NCBI RefSeq assembly: GCF_025144145.1
Contig: NZ_CP083546.1
Coordinates: 1,628,501 to 1,692,500 of the forward strand
Length of the DNA: 64,000 nt
DNA from: Leisingera sp. M658
Lineage (GTDB): Bacteria; Pseudomonadota; Alphaproteobacteria; Rhodobacterales; Rhodobacteraceae
Direction of reading: 5' to 3'
Below are positions 25,156-34,561 of this stretch, in pieces. Below the pieces are notes generated by a model, which made no database searches, was not told the origin of the DNA, and worked only from the letters and a program-made list of their open reading frames with translations. The position numbers and the translations under genes are program-made. How positions within the stretch are numbered: the first letter of the stretch is position 1; each line of letters starts with the position of its first letter.

Positions 25156-26280
25156 GTGGCTGATCTCTTTTTCTTTGGCACGCTGCGCCATATCCCTTTG
25201 CTTGAACTGGTGCTGGGCCGCAGCGGTGCAGCGCTGAACGCGCAGGGTGCAAAATTGTCCGGCCATGGTGTCTATCAGGTGGTTGGCCAGCCGTTCCCAG
25301 CGATTGAGGCACGCGCCGGGGCCACGGCTGACGGCGTACTGGTGCAGGGGTTGTCGCCTGCCGATCTGGATGCGCTCAACTTTTACGAAGGCGGCTTCGG
25401 CTACGCGCTGAAACCGGTTTCGGTTCAGCTGGAGGACGGCAGCACCGCTCCGGCGGAGGTCTATTTCCCCGAACCCGGCCTGTGGCAAACCGCTGAGCCG
25501 TGGGATCTGGCGGCCTGGGTGCAAAAATGGGGCGCGCTGTCCCTGCGCGCCGCTGAAGAGGTGATGTCTTATCACGGCCGCATGACCGCCGAAGAGGTGG
25601 CCCGCTGCTTCCCCTCGGTCCGCCGCCGCGCTGCCGCTTGGCTGGAGGCGCAGGCGCGTCCGGGTGATCCGGAGCATGACCTGTCAAAGGACGTGATCGT
25701 CCACAGCCACAACCGCGCCTACCTGAATTTCTTTGCGATGGAAGAAATGAACCTGCAGTACCGCCGCTTTGACGGCAGTCTCAGTCCGGTCATGGAACGC
25801 TCTGCCGCGATGGCAGGCCATGCGGCAGTGCTGCTGCCCTATGACCCGGTCCGCGATCAGGTGCTGCTGGTGGAGCAATTCCGCGCACCGCCCTTTATCA
25901 TGGGCGAGGCGCACCCCTGGATGTGGGAGCCGGTCGCAGGCGTGATCGACCCCGGCGAGACGCCCGAGGAAACCGCGATCCGCGAGGCGCAAGAGGAGGC
26001 AGGCGTCACTGTCCAGCGCCTGGAGCCGGTGGCGCAGGTTTATCCGTCCAGCGGCGCACTGGCGGAATTCATTCATGTTTTCATCGGTATATCTGACCTT
26101 TCTGACGTCAATGGCGGCGGCGGTGTCGCCGGTGAGGGCGAGGATATCCGCAGCCAGGTCCTTAGCTATGACGAATTGATGCAGGGCGTTGATGCGCAGA
26201 TCTATCAGGACATGCCGCTGGTCACTGCTGCACTGTGGCTGTCACGCCACCGTGAGCGGCTGCGCAACGCACCGTCCTGA
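25156..26280 (+). CDS. trgB: TrgB: GGCT-like plus Nudix hydrolase fusion
   Basis: 374 residues from a GTG at 25156 (VADLFFFGTL) with ACAGG upstream; a frame-open TTG at 25117 would overlap trgA. Residues 1-115 look like a gamma-glutamylcyclotransferase-type domain (FFFGTLRHIPLL, LNFYEGGFGY). From about 205 on is a Nudix hydrolase with the box G-x5-E-x7-REAQEEAGV near 260-283, close to ADP-ribose pyrophosphatases (VLLVEQFRAPPF, MWEPVAGVIDPGE). The Nudix part probably hydrolyses ADP-ribose or a relative. Linked to tellurite resistance by its place between trgA and cysK. Confidence 0.87.
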   Translation: MADLFFFGTLRHIPLLELVLGRSGAALNAQGAKLSGHGVYQVVGQPFPAIEARAGATADGVLVQGLSPADLDALNFYEGGFGYALKPVSVQLEDGSTAPAEVYFPEPGLWQTAEPWDLAAWVQKWGALSLRAAEEVMSYHGRMTAEEVARCFPSVRRRAAAWLEAQARPGDPEHDLSKDVIVHSHNRAYLNFFAMEEMNLQYRRFDGSLSPVMERSAAMAGHAAVLLPYDPVRDQVLLVEQFRAPPFIMGEAHPWMWEPVAGVIDPGETPEETAIREAQEEAGVTVQRLEPVAQVYPSSGALAEFIHVFIGISDLSDVNGGGGVAGEGEDIRSQVLSYDELMQGVDAQIYQDMPLVTAALWLSRHRERLRNAPS

Positions 26281-26347
26281 CCGCTTCGCGCCTTGTGAAC
26301 GCCGGGGCGCTTAGTTACACCTTGGGAGAACGATCGAAAGGGATACC

Positions 26348-27382
26348 ATGCGCATTGCACGCGATCTGGCTGATGCCATCGGCCACACACCTCTTATCCG
26401 CCTGAACCGCGTCAGCGAAGAGACCGGCTGCGAGATCCTGGGCAAGGCCGAATTCATGAATCCGGGCCAGTCGGTCAAGGACCGTGCCGCGCTTTATATC
26501 ATCAAGGATGCCATTGCCCGCGGCGATCTGAAGCCCGGCGGCACCATTGTCGAAGGCACCGCCGGCAACACCGGTATCGGCCTGGCGCTGGTTGGCGCCT
26601 CGATGGGGTTCAAGACGGTGATTGTGATCCCGGAAACCCAGTCGGAAGAGAAGAAAGACATGCTGCGCCTGGCTGGCGCCCAGCTGGTTCAGGTGCCTGC
26701 GGCCCCTTACCGCAATCCCAACAACTACGTGCGCTATTCCCAGCGTCTGGCAGAGAAACTGGCCAAGAGCGAACCGAACGGTGCGATCTGGGCCAACCAG
26801 TTCGACAATGTGGCGAACCGCCAGGCCCATGTGGAAACCACCGGCCCGGAAATCTGGGAACAGACCAGCGGCAAGGTGGACGGCTTTGTCTGCGCGGTCG
26901 GATCCGGCGGCACCCTGGCAGGGGTGGCCGAAGCACTGCAGCCCAAAGGCGTCAAGGTTGGTCTGGCCGATCCGCTGGGGGCAGCTCTCTATTCCTTTTA
27001 CACCACGGGTGAGCTGGCCTCCGAAGGCAGCTCCATCACCGAGGGCATCGGCCAGGGCCGGATCACCAAGAACCTGGAGGGCTTCACGCCGGACTTCAGC
27101 TATCAGGTGCCGGATGCCGAGGCGGTGCCTTATGTCTTTGATCTGCTGCACGAGGAAGGCCTGGTGCTGGGCGGATCTTCCGGCATCAACATTGCCGGCG
27201 CCGTGCGTATGGCCAAGGACATGGGGCCGGGCAAAACCATTGTCACCGTTCTGTGCGACTATGGCACCCGCTACCAGTCCAAGTTGTTCAATCCGGATTT
27301 CCTGCGGGAGAAAAACCTGCCGGTGCCAGAGTGGATGACCCACACGCCCGCGTCGATTCCAGGCGTATTTGAGGACGTATGA
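26348..27382 (+). CDS. cysK: Cysteine synthase A (O-acetylserine sulfhydrylase)
   Basis: Makes L-cysteine from O-acetylserine and sulfide with PLP. 344 residues. PLP lysine K44 in NPGQSVKDRAALYII, phosphate loop GTAGNTGIGLAL, and the second glycine loop VGSGGTLAGVAEAL. GAAAGGGA precedes the ATG. Last eight bases overlap into the MscS gene start (ATGA, 4 bp shared), so cysteine supply, the trg genes and a mechanosensitive channel appear co-transcribed. Cysteine and glutathione supply is known to matter for tellurite tolerance, consistent with the cluster. Confidence 0.95.
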   Translation: MRIARDLADAIGHTPLIRLNRVSEETGCEILGKAEFMNPGQSVKDRAALYIIKDAIARGDLKPGGTIVEGTAGNTGIGLALVGASMGFKTVIVIPETQSEEKKDMLRLAGAQLVQVPAAPYRNPNNYVRYSQRLAEKLAKSEPNGAIWANQFDNVANRQAHVETTGPEIWEQTSGKVDGFVCAVGSGGTLAGVAEALQPKGVKVGLADPLGAALYSFYTTGELASEGSSITEGIGQGRITKNLEGFTPDFSYQVPDAEAVPYVFDLLHEEGLVLGGSSGINIAGAVRMAKDMGPGKTIVTVLCDYGTRYQSKLFNPDFLREKNLPVPEWMTHTPASIPGVFEDV

Positions 27383-29847
27383 CACCTATCATAACCGCTT
27401 TGCGGACTGCTTTGCTGGGGCTGGCCTTGATGGCCGGCCTCGCTTTGCCTGCGCTGGCTCAGCTGACTGCTGAATCCCGCGCCTATTATCAGGACTGGCT
27501 CAAGACCGCCAACCGTGCGGAAGAGGTCATCGACGCCAGACGGGCCTCCAGCGCCGCTATGGAAGCGCTGCGCAAAGAGCTTACCACCTACCGGCAGAAT
27601 TTCCTGGCGGCGCGCACCGATAACGGCGACCGTATTCAGACGCTCGAAGGCCAGCTTGGCGCGCTTGGCCCGGCGCCCGGCGAGGGCGAGAGCGAGCCCG
27701 AGGATATCGCCCAGCTGCGCCGCTCGCTGGAACAGCAGCTGAAGGACCTCAAGGTTCCGCGTATCGTTTCGGAAGAGGCCTACAGCCGTGCCAACGGGCT
27801 GATCACCGAGATTGACAAGATCATCCGCGAGCGCCGAACCCGCAGACTGCTGGAACGCGGACCCTCGCCGTTCAACCCTGAAAACTGGGCCGGGGCGTTG
27901 CGCTCGCTGACCCGCTCCGGCAGCTCCTTGTGGAACGAAACCGCCTCCAGGGTGGGCAGCGCCACCACGGCTGAACGGGTGCAGAACAGCCTGCCGGCAC
28001 TGCTGTTGCTGCTGCTGATCGCAGCATTGCTGGTGTTCCGCGGCCGGCCCTGGGCCCATGCGGCGGGCGACTACCTGCGCCAGTTCGGCAGCTCGGGCCG
28101 CGGTGTCTGGGGCTTTGTGGTCTCGCTGCTGGAGGTGATCCTGCCCTTTATCGGCATCATCTGCCTGACCGCAGCGGTGGACCTGTCCGGGGTGCTTGGC
28201 ATCCGCGGGTCGATCCTGCTGGATTATGTGCCCGGCTGGGCGCTGCTGCTGCTGTCGTTCCACTGGCTGGGCAACCAGCTGTTCTCCAGCCGCATCGAGA
28301 ACGATCTGGTTCCGGTGCAAGAGGGGCGGCTGAATGAAACCCGGCTGATGGTCGATATTCTGGCGGTGATCCTGGTTCTGCAGGATGCGCTGACCCAGCT
28401 GGAAAACATCGACAGCATCCCGGCTGAGGCCCATGCGGTGGCCAGCTTCCCGCTGATTATGGGCGCGGCCCTGGTGCTGCTGCGCCTGCACCGGATCGGT
28501 GCCAAGCGGCGTCAGCAGCAAAGCAGCGATGAGACCGAAGACGACGGCGCCATTGCTGCCGGTGCCAACCGGATCATGAATCTGGTGCGCCGTGCCACCT
28601 ATTTGCTGGGGTTTGTGTCGCCGGTGCTGGCGGCCTTTGGTTATGTGAACGCAGCTGAGGCGCTGATTTACCCCGCTGTGTCCACCCTGGCGCTGCTGGC
28701 CGCGTTGCTGGTGCTGCAGCGCTTCCTGGGCGACCTCTACGGCTGGCTTTCCGGCAAAGGGTCCGAGGCGCGGGACTCACTGTTTGCGGTGATGATCGGC
28801 TTTGTGCTGGCGGCTTTGGCCTTGCCGCTGGTGGCGCTGATCTGGGGCGCACGGATCGCAGATCTGACTGAGCTGTGGTCGCAGTTCCTGGAAGGGTTCC
28901 AGATCGGCGACACAAAGATCTCTCCAACCGCTTTCCTGACGTTTGCCGTTGTCTTTGCCGTCGGCTATGCGCTGACGCGGCTGGTGCAGGGCTCCTTGCG
29001 CAATTCGCTGCTGCCCAAGACCAAGATCGACCCGGGCGGTCAGAACGCGATCACCTCCGGCCTTGGTTATGTCGGCATCTTCCTGTCAGCGGTGATTGCC
29101 ATCTCGATGGCAGGGCTGGACCTGTCGTCGCTGGCGATTGTTGCTGGTGCGCTGTCGGTTGGCATTGGCTTTGGCCTGCAGACCATCGTGTCGAACTTTG
29201 TGTCCGGCATCATCCTGCTGATCGAACGCCCGATATCCAAAGGCGACTGGATCGAGGTCGGCGGGCTGATGGGCTATGTGCGCGACATTTCGGTGCGCTC
29301 CACCCGGATCGAAACCTTTGACCGCTCCGACGTGATCGTGCCGAACTCGGACCTGATCTCGGGCACCGTTACCAACTACACCCGCGGCAACACCGTGGGC
29401 CGGGTGATTGTGCCGGTGGGCGTCGCCTATGGCACCGATCCGCGCAAGGTGGAGGCAATCCTGAACGAGGTCGCCAAGGCGCATCCGATGGTACTGCTCA
29501 ACCCGGCACCCAGCGTGGTGTTTCAGGGCTTTGGCGCCGACAGTCTGGATTTTGAGATCCGGGCAATCCTGCGCGATGTGAACTGGGTTCTGTCGGTGAA
29601 ATCCGACATGAATTATGAAATCTCAAAACGGTTCGACGAAGCAGGGATCGAAATCCCCTTCATGCAGCGCGACATCTGGATCCGTAACCCCGAGGCGCTG
29701 ACCCCGGACAAACCGGCAACCTCTGCCGCGGCGTCCGCTTCCGCACCTGCTGGCGCACCCGCATCTGCTCCGCTGAAGCCGGATCTGGCGGATGTGCAGC
29801 AGGACCCCGAAGAAGATGCTGATGGAGATGCCGATGCCGACAAGTGA
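27379..29847 (+). CDS. Large mechanosensitive channel (DUF3772-MscS)
   Basis: 822 residues. Signal peptide LGLALMAGLALPALAQ, a periplasmic helical DUF3772-type region with coiled-coil character (about 30-200), then about ten membrane helices and the MscS core near 550-770: LGYVGIFLSAVIAISMAGL, LSVGIGFGLQTIVSNFVSG, IERPISKGDWIEVGG and FDRSDVIVPNSDLISGTVTN. The C terminus is an Ala/Asp-rich tail. Releases solutes on hypo-osmotic shock. Starts within cysK and its end overlaps alaX by 14 bp, so it is mid-operon. Confidence 0.9.
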   Translation: MTPIITALRTALLGLALMAGLALPALAQLTAESRAYYQDWLKTANRAEEVIDARRASSAAMEALRKELTTYRQNFLAARTDNGDRIQTLEGQLGALGPAPGEGESEPEDIAQLRRSLEQQLKDLKVPRIVSEEAYSRANGLITEIDKIIRERRTRRLLERGPSPFNPENWAGALRSLTRSGSSLWNETASRVGSATTAERVQNSLPALLLLLLIAALLVFRGRPWAHAAGDYLRQFGSSGRGVWGFVVSLLEVILPFIGIICLTAAVDLSGVLGIRGSILLDYVPGWALLLLSFHWLGNQLFSSRIENDLVPVQEGRLNETRLMVDILAVILVLQDALTQLENIDSIPAEAHAVASFPLIMGAALVLLRLHRIGAKRRQQQSSDETEDDGAIAAGANRIMNLVRRATYLLGFVSPVLAAFGYVNAAEALIYPAVSTLALLAALLVLQRFLGDLYGWLSGKGSEARDSLFAVMIGFVLAALALPLVALIWGARIADLTELWSQFLEGFQIGDTKISPTAFLTFAVVFAVGYALTRLVQGSLRNSLLPKTKIDPGGQNAITSGLGYVGIFLSAVIAISMAGLDLSSLAIVAGALSVGIGFGLQTIVSNFVSGIILLIERPISKGDWIEVGGLMGYVRDISVRSTRIETFDRSDVIVPNSDLISGTVTNYTRGNTVGRVIVPVGVAYGTDPRKVEAILNEVAKAHPMVLLNPAPSVVFQGFGADSLDFEIRAILRDVNWVLSVKSDMNYEISKRFDEAGIEIPFMQRDIWIRNPEALTPDKPATSAAASASAPAGAPASAPLKPDLADVQQDPEEDADGDADADK

Positions 29848-30559
29848 CCTGCTATTCCGCAAGGACGCCTATGCCCGGATGACCGAAGCACTGGTGCTGG
29901 CCCATACGGAACAGGGCGGGCTGATCCTGGACCGGACCCTGTTCTACGCCACCGGCGGCGGCCAGCCTGGCGATAGCGGCCAGCTTTTGTGGGGTGATGG
30001 CCAATGCACCATTGCCACCACTGTCAAAGGTGAAGACGGCGCGGTGGTTCTGGTCCCGCATGAAGATGAACCATTGCCCGCCGAAGGCACTACGGTCACC
30101 CAGGTTCTGGACTGGGACCGCCGTTATGGCCACATGCGGGTTCACACTGCGCTGCATCTTTTATCAGTGGTGATCCCGCTGGAAGTGACCGGCGGCTCGA
30201 TCAGCGCAGACAAAGGCCGGCTCGATTTCAACATGCCTGAGGCGCCCGCGGATAAACAGGCGCTGCAGGACCAGCTGCAGGCGCTCATTGACCGTGATCT
30301 TGAGGTGACCGAGGATTGGATCACCGATGCCGAACTCGACGCCAACCCGCAGCTGGTGAAAACCATGTCCGTCTCGCCGCCGCGCGGGGCAGGGCAGGTG
30401 CGGCTTGTCCGCATCGGCACCGCTGACCAGCAGATTGATCTGCAGCCCTGCGGCGGCACCCATGTGAAACGCACTGGTGAAATCGGCAAAATCCGCCTTG
30501 GCAAGGTGGAGAAGAAGGGCAAGCAGAACCGCCGCGTCTATCTCCATCTGGAGACTTGA
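29834..30559 (+). CDS. alaX: Alanyl-tRNA editing protein AlaX
   Basis: About 241 residues from the ATG at 29834 (GGAG six bases upstream); earlier in-frame starts lie deep in the MscS gene. A free-standing editing domain that hydrolyses mischarged Ser-tRNA(Ala) or Gly-tRNA(Ala). Zinc motif HTALH (in HMRVHTALHLLSVV) and CGGTHV in the second half; LFYATGGGQPGDSG is the N-terminal signature. A tRNA-Ser gene lies just downstream, a neat but probably chance neighbour. Confidence 0.9.
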   Translation: MPTSDLLFRKDAYARMTEALVLAHTEQGGLILDRTLFYATGGGQPGDSGQLLWGDGQCTIATTVKGEDGAVVLVPHEDEPLPAEGTTVTQVLDWDRRYGHMRVHTALHLLSVVIPLEVTGGSISADKGRLDFNMPEAPADKQALQDQLQALIDRDLEVTEDWITDAELDANPQLVKTMSVSPPRGAGQVRLVRIGTADQQIDLQPCGGTHVKRTGEIGKIRLGKVEKKGKQNRRVYLHLET

Positions 30560-30638
30560 AAAAGAATGCGGGCCGGAGTGCTTTTTTGCCATTTCGGCCC
30601 TTGCATTTCCCCCTGTGATCCTTCAAAAGCCCCCTCAC

Positions 30639-30728
30639 GGAGAGGTGGCCGAGTGGTCGAAGGCGCACGCCTGGAAAGTGTGTAGGCGGGAAACCGTCTC
30701 CAGGGTTCGAATCCCTGTCTCTCCGCCA
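30639..30728 (+). tRNA. tRNA-Ser (anticodon GGA)
   Basis: 90 nt, type II tRNA with a long variable arm. Acceptor GGAGAGG pairs with TCTCTCC, discriminator G, encoded CCA (30726-30728). Anticodon loop CTGGAAA gives GGA. T-arm CAGGGTTCGAATCCCTG. Confidence 0.97.
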
Positions 30729-31557
30729 TAACCCACATTGTCAAAGAACATCAGTTGCTTCAGGCATGGCTTAGCAGGCAAAGAAAATCGCGTTGCGGCG
30801 GCTGTTCTTGCAACAGGGGCAGGCCGGTCAGCGGACAGATGCCGGCGGATTGAATAGACTCTTCAACGTTATTTACTTTTCCGCACGGCTGCGATGACCT
30901 TCCGCATAGGCCGTCTGATTCGAAAGACCTGCCCGGCATTCCGGCCGCATTGAGAAACAAACTTTGCAAACGGCAAGGATTGAAATCAATTCCACGCCAT
31001 TTCCCTTAGGGCAGCTTGCTGAGGGAGCGGAAAACCGGTGGTGCGGCCGTATTTTACCCTTGTTTCGGATTTGGCAACAATTCCACTCCCTCAAAGAACG
31101 AGTGCGGGAAATTTGTGCTGGAAGTGTAAGTTTGGCCCTCGGATTGTATCCGGTTTCCGAGACAATCATCATAATCCGGCACTGGCTTACGCCGTCTCAA
31201 TTGCCCCCGAATGACGGAATGGGGGGAATTTTAGGCAATTTTTTGGCTTTGTGGCCGGAGGTACCTAACGTATGCATGTTCTAGCCCATTGGGGGGGCGA
31301 GTTCTGCGAGCTGCTGGACTGTGGTGGACTGCTAAAATTTAGCTTAAGTCCCTGGGCTGCTGATGCCTGCATACCACTGATCTAAGAGCTTTTGCTTATC
31401 GGCTGTGCGCTGTTCCGGCGTGCACTCCAGAGCGTTTGCGCGTTCTGGCCCTCTCTCCGCTTGGGCTGGTGTTTTGACTGCGAAGTTCCGCATGGCTGTG
31501 CGGCTGTCCGGCTGGCCCGAACGGTGGGTTTGGGGCCAGACCGGTGAGGAGAGAGTG
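30729..31557. other. 829-bp gene-free, AT-richer stretch before the RTX-Hint gene
   Basis: No open frame here has a binding site, domain or plausible composition. The stretch is visibly AT-richer than its flanks. A long-range inverted repeat pairs GAGGGAG near 31021 with CTCCCTC near 31085. A regulated promoter for the exoprotein gene and transfer scars after the tRNA are both possible; I see no integrase. Confidence 0.4.
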
Positions 31558-33792
31558 ATGGCGAAGAGTACCGATATGCCGAATGCGGCCTTGAACGGAA
31601 TTGTTGAGGGCACCTCGGGGGATGACCTGATCAACGCGGCTTACACCGGCGATCCGGAAGGCGACATGGTTGATAACGCCGATGCCACCGGCCCGGCGGC
31701 GGGGCCGGATGATGATGTCATCATCGCAGGCAGCGGCAATGACAGCATCTATGCCGGCTCCGGCGACGATACTGTCGACGGCGGCAGCGGCGATGATCTG
31801 ATCCTGGGCGATGGCGTCTCCGGCAGCAATGAACCGGTCAAGATCACCATCTCCTCGACCAGCGCGGCCTTCCAGAACCAGGTCTTTGCCTACACCATCG
31901 ATCCGTCGACCGGCGAGATCAGCAATCTCGTGATGCTGTCGCATAATGCAAATGCGGATGTCGGCGAGACCTTTAGTTACGATGCGCCCGAAGGTGCCTT
32001 TGTCGGCGTCGGCATCGTCAGCCCGCATGGCACCTATTACTCGTCCGGCTATGGCGCCAACGTCGGCCTGAACACCGACGGGCTGGACCACACCAAAGGG
32101 ATCTTTGAATTCCCGGACGGCTCGGTTCAGCTGGGGTTCGAAGATACGCGCAACCTTGGCGACAATGATTTCAATGACGTGAAGCTGGTCATTGACCTGG
32201 GCAGCTCGGGCACAACGCTCGACAATGCGCATTTCGACTACTCATCGGATCCTTCTGATCCGGTTGTGCCGGGCGACGACAGCCTGACCGGCGGCGAAGG
32301 CGACGACACCATTCTTGGCGGCGGCGGCGACGACACCATTGACGGCGGCGACGGCTCCGACTCGGTTGAGGGCGGCGACGGCGATGATGTCATCGACACC
32401 TCCAAGGACAGCGGCATCCCGCTGCCGGACCGCGGCTTTCCGGGCTACACCGGCACCGACCCCGACATTCCCTTTATCCCTGCGGATGCGGATCCGTTCG
32501 ACGATCGCGATACTGTTCTGGGCGGCGCCGGCAATGACACCATCTCTACCGGAGATGACGCCGACCTGATCGACGGCGGCTCGGGCATGGATGTGATTGA
32601 CGGCGGCATCGACGATGACACCATCGACGGCGGCTCTCAGGCAGACGTTCTGACCGGCGGCGAAGGCTCCGACATCCTGCTGGGCGGCGGCGGCAGCGAC
32701 ACCATCTATGGCGGCCTGAACCCGGGATTCCCGGATGGGCTGAACATTACAGATGACGGCAGCGATGGCCGCCCGGCGGATCCGGACCCGACCAACGGCA
32801 TGGACACCATTGACGGTGGATCGGGCAACGACCTGATCTTTGGCCAGGACGATGACGACGACATTTCCGGCGGCTCGGGCCACGACACCATCGATGCCGG
32901 TATTGATGACGATATCGTCCGAGGCGGGGCAGGCAATGACCTGATCACCGGCGGCCAGGGCGCCGATACCCTGTCCGGCGGCGCCGGGCGCGATACCTTC
33001 CTGGGCGGCAATGTCGGCGACGAAGTTGACGGCGGCTCGGGCGGCGACGATTTCGACACCCTGGACCTGACCGGCAGCGGCCCGTTTGAACTTAGCGGTG
33101 TCACCGTAGACGCGGATGGCAACAGCATCTCGGGAACCGTCAACTTCCTTGATGGCGACGGGGCTGTGACCGGCTCCATGACGTTTGGAGAGATTGAGCA
33201 GATCATTCCCTGCTTCACGCCCGGCACGCTGATCGCCACGCCGCTGGGGGAACGCCGGGTCGAAGATTTGAAGGCCGGCGACCGGGTGATCACCCGCGAC
33301 AACGGCATTCAGGAAATCCGCTGGATCGGTACCCGCACGCTGCAGGGCCGGGAGCTGAACAGCGCCGCGCATTTGCAACCGGTACTGATCCGCCAGGGCG
33401 CCCTGGGCAATGGCCTGCCGGAGCGCGACATGATGGTCAGCCCCAATCACCGGGTGCTGGTCGCCAACGACAAGACGGCGCTGTATTTCGAGGACCGCGA
33501 GGTTCTGGTGGCGGCCAAGCATCTGACCGGGCTTACGGGGGTCGACACGGTAGAGACCACCGAGGTGACCTATATCCATTTCATGTTCGATCAGCATGAG
33601 GTTGTGCTGTCCGATGGCGCCTGGACCGAGAGCTTTCAGCCCGGCGATCAGTCCCTGCGCGGGCTGGACAACGCGCAGCGCAACGAATTGTTCGAGCTGT
33701 TCCCGGACCTTAAGTCGGAGAAGGGCCGGGCGGCTTATTCCGCGGCACGCCGGTCGTTGCGGAAACACGAGGCGCATCTGCTCGTGCATTGA
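31558..33792 (+). CDS. RTX repeat exoprotein with DUF4114-like and Hint domains
   Basis: 744 residues from the ATG at 31558, preceded by GAGGAGAGAG. An N-terminal set of calcium-binding nonapeptides (GGSGDDLIL type) is followed by a DUF4114-like domain (about 95-225, ending FEDTRNLGDNDFNDVKLVID), then a long run of GGxGxD nonapeptides (about 240-500). A C-terminal Hint domain starts at C552 (CFTPGTLIATPLGERRVEDL) and includes MMVSPNHRVLVAN. RTX proteins leave by type I secretion without a cleaved signal; none of the exporter genes is nearby. Hint domains of this roseobacter type lack a C-terminal extein; here about 60 residues follow. Role in adhesion or surface structures is a guess. Confidence 0.88.
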   Translation: MAKSTDMPNAALNGIVEGTSGDDLINAAYTGDPEGDMVDNADATGPAAGPDDDVIIAGSGNDSIYAGSGDDTVDGGSGDDLILGDGVSGSNEPVKITISSTSAAFQNQVFAYTIDPSTGEISNLVMLSHNANADVGETFSYDAPEGAFVGVGIVSPHGTYYSSGYGANVGLNTDGLDHTKGIFEFPDGSVQLGFEDTRNLGDNDFNDVKLVIDLGSSGTTLDNAHFDYSSDPSDPVVPGDDSLTGGEGDDTILGGGGDDTIDGGDGSDSVEGGDGDDVIDTSKDSGIPLPDRGFPGYTGTDPDIPFIPADADPFDDRDTVLGGAGNDTISTGDDADLIDGGSGMDVIDGGIDDDTIDGGSQADVLTGGEGSDILLGGGGSDTIYGGLNPGFPDGLNITDDGSDGRPADPDPTNGMDTIDGGSGNDLIFGQDDDDDISGGSGHDTIDAGIDDDIVRGGAGNDLITGGQGADTLSGGAGRDTFLGGNVGDEVDGGSGGDDFDTLDLTGSGPFELSGVTVDADGNSISGTVNFLDGDGAVTGSMTFGEIEQIIPCFTPGTLIATPLGERRVEDLKAGDRVITRDNGIQEIRWIGTRTLQGRELNSAAHLQPVLIRQGALGNGLPERDMMVSPNHRVLVANDKTALYFEDREVLVAAKHLTGLTGVDTVETTEVTYIHFMFDQHEVVLSDGAWTESFQPGDQSLRGLDNAQRNELFELFPDLKSEKGRAAYSAARRSLRKHEAHLLVH

Positions 33793-33842
33793 GAGATGCT
33801 GCTGCTGTTTTGGGGGAAACGGCAGAGAAGAGCAAAGCGCAG

Positions 33843-33869
33843 GAAGGCAGGGTCTTGTGCCCTGCCTTC
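33843..33869. terminator. Bidirectional hairpin between convergent genes
   Basis: GAAGGCAGGG (33843-33852) pairs with CCCTGCCTTC (33860-33869). It lies between the stop of the RTX-Hint gene and the stop of the minus-strand MobA-like gene. T-runs are weak. Confidence 0.7.
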
Positions 33870-33887
33870 TCTGCATTTGCGGGGGTG

Positions 33888-34469
33888 TCAGCGGTGCAGG
33901 CGCCAAGCGGCCCAGTCTTCGGGCGTGTCCAGATCGGTCAGCGCATGGTTCTTTGGCAGCGGCACCATCTGCACCGGTTCGGATGTCAGGAGGCTGCGGG
34001 CGCCCTGATCCCCGTTAAGGGTTTTCAGCGCAGCAAAGCAGCGGCGCGGAAATAGCACCGGGTGGCCCTGGATGCCGTCCTCGGAAGCGGCGCGCAGGAC
34101 GGGGCTGTCCGCACCGTGAAAATGCGCAGCCAGATGCAGCATGTCCTGCGTTTCAACCTCCGGCATGTCGGCGGGCAGGATCATCACGGCCTTAGTCTGT
34201 TCAGGCAGTGCTGCGATTCCGCGGCGGATCGAGGCGGCCATGCCCTCAGCCGCGTCGGGAACCGGGACCGGGATCGCGCTGCCGGTTGAGGCCGCACGGG
34301 GATGGGTTTCGCTGGGCAAGGTCACATAGACCGGCAGCCCGGTCAGCGCGGCACGGCGGCACATCAGGGCAAGCAGAGGCTGGCCGTCCACATCCTCCAT
34401 CAGCTTGTCCCGGCCTTGCATCCGTGACGAGGCGCCGGCGGCGAGCAGGAGAATGGTGATGGCGGTCAT
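33888..34469 (-). CDS. MobA-like NTP transferase
   Basis: 193 residues. Nucleotidyltransferase fold with the N-terminal loop LLLAAGASSRMQGRDKL, the metal-binding VMILPADMPEV, and GIQGHPVLFPRRCFAAL. This is the MocA/MobA-like group that attaches CMP or GMP to molybdopterin, or related NTP transferases. No xanthine or CO dehydrogenase genes are adjacent, so MocA versus another subgroup cannot be decided. Confidence 0.83.
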   Translation of the reverse strand: MTAITILLLAAGASSRMQGRDKLMEDVDGQPLLALMCRRAALTGLPVYVTLPSETHPRAASTGSAIPVPVPDAAEGMAASIRRGIAALPEQTKAVMILPADMPEVETQDMLHLAAHFHGADSPVLRAASEDGIQGHPVLFPRRCFAALKTLNGDQGARSLLTSEPVQMVPLPKNHALTDLDTPEDWAAWRLHR

Positions 34470-34505
34470 GCAACCCGGTCCTTGGTTCTTGGCCGCAATG
34501 GCGGA

Positions 34506-34541
34506 TGCCTCCGGCGGGAGTATTTTTGCAAAGAAGAAGGG
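34506..34541. repeat. Dispersed repeat, copy B (tail half)
   Basis: TGCCTCCGGCGGGAGTATTT followed by TTGCAAAGAAGAAGGG. It matches the second half of the element at 18921-18995 (CGGGA, TATTTT, purine-rich tail). Confidence 0.55.
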
Positions 34542-34561
34542 CGGGGGCCAGTGAAAGCCGC

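Noticed and set aside
31405-31557. N-terminal extension of the RTX-Hint frame
   Set aside because: The frame starts upstream of GAGGAGAG; the ATG at 31558 fits better and the extension is Arg/Ser/Trp-rich.
32242-33906. 554-residue minus-strand frame over the RTX gene
   Set aside because: Shadow of the GGxGxD repeats in the opposite strand.
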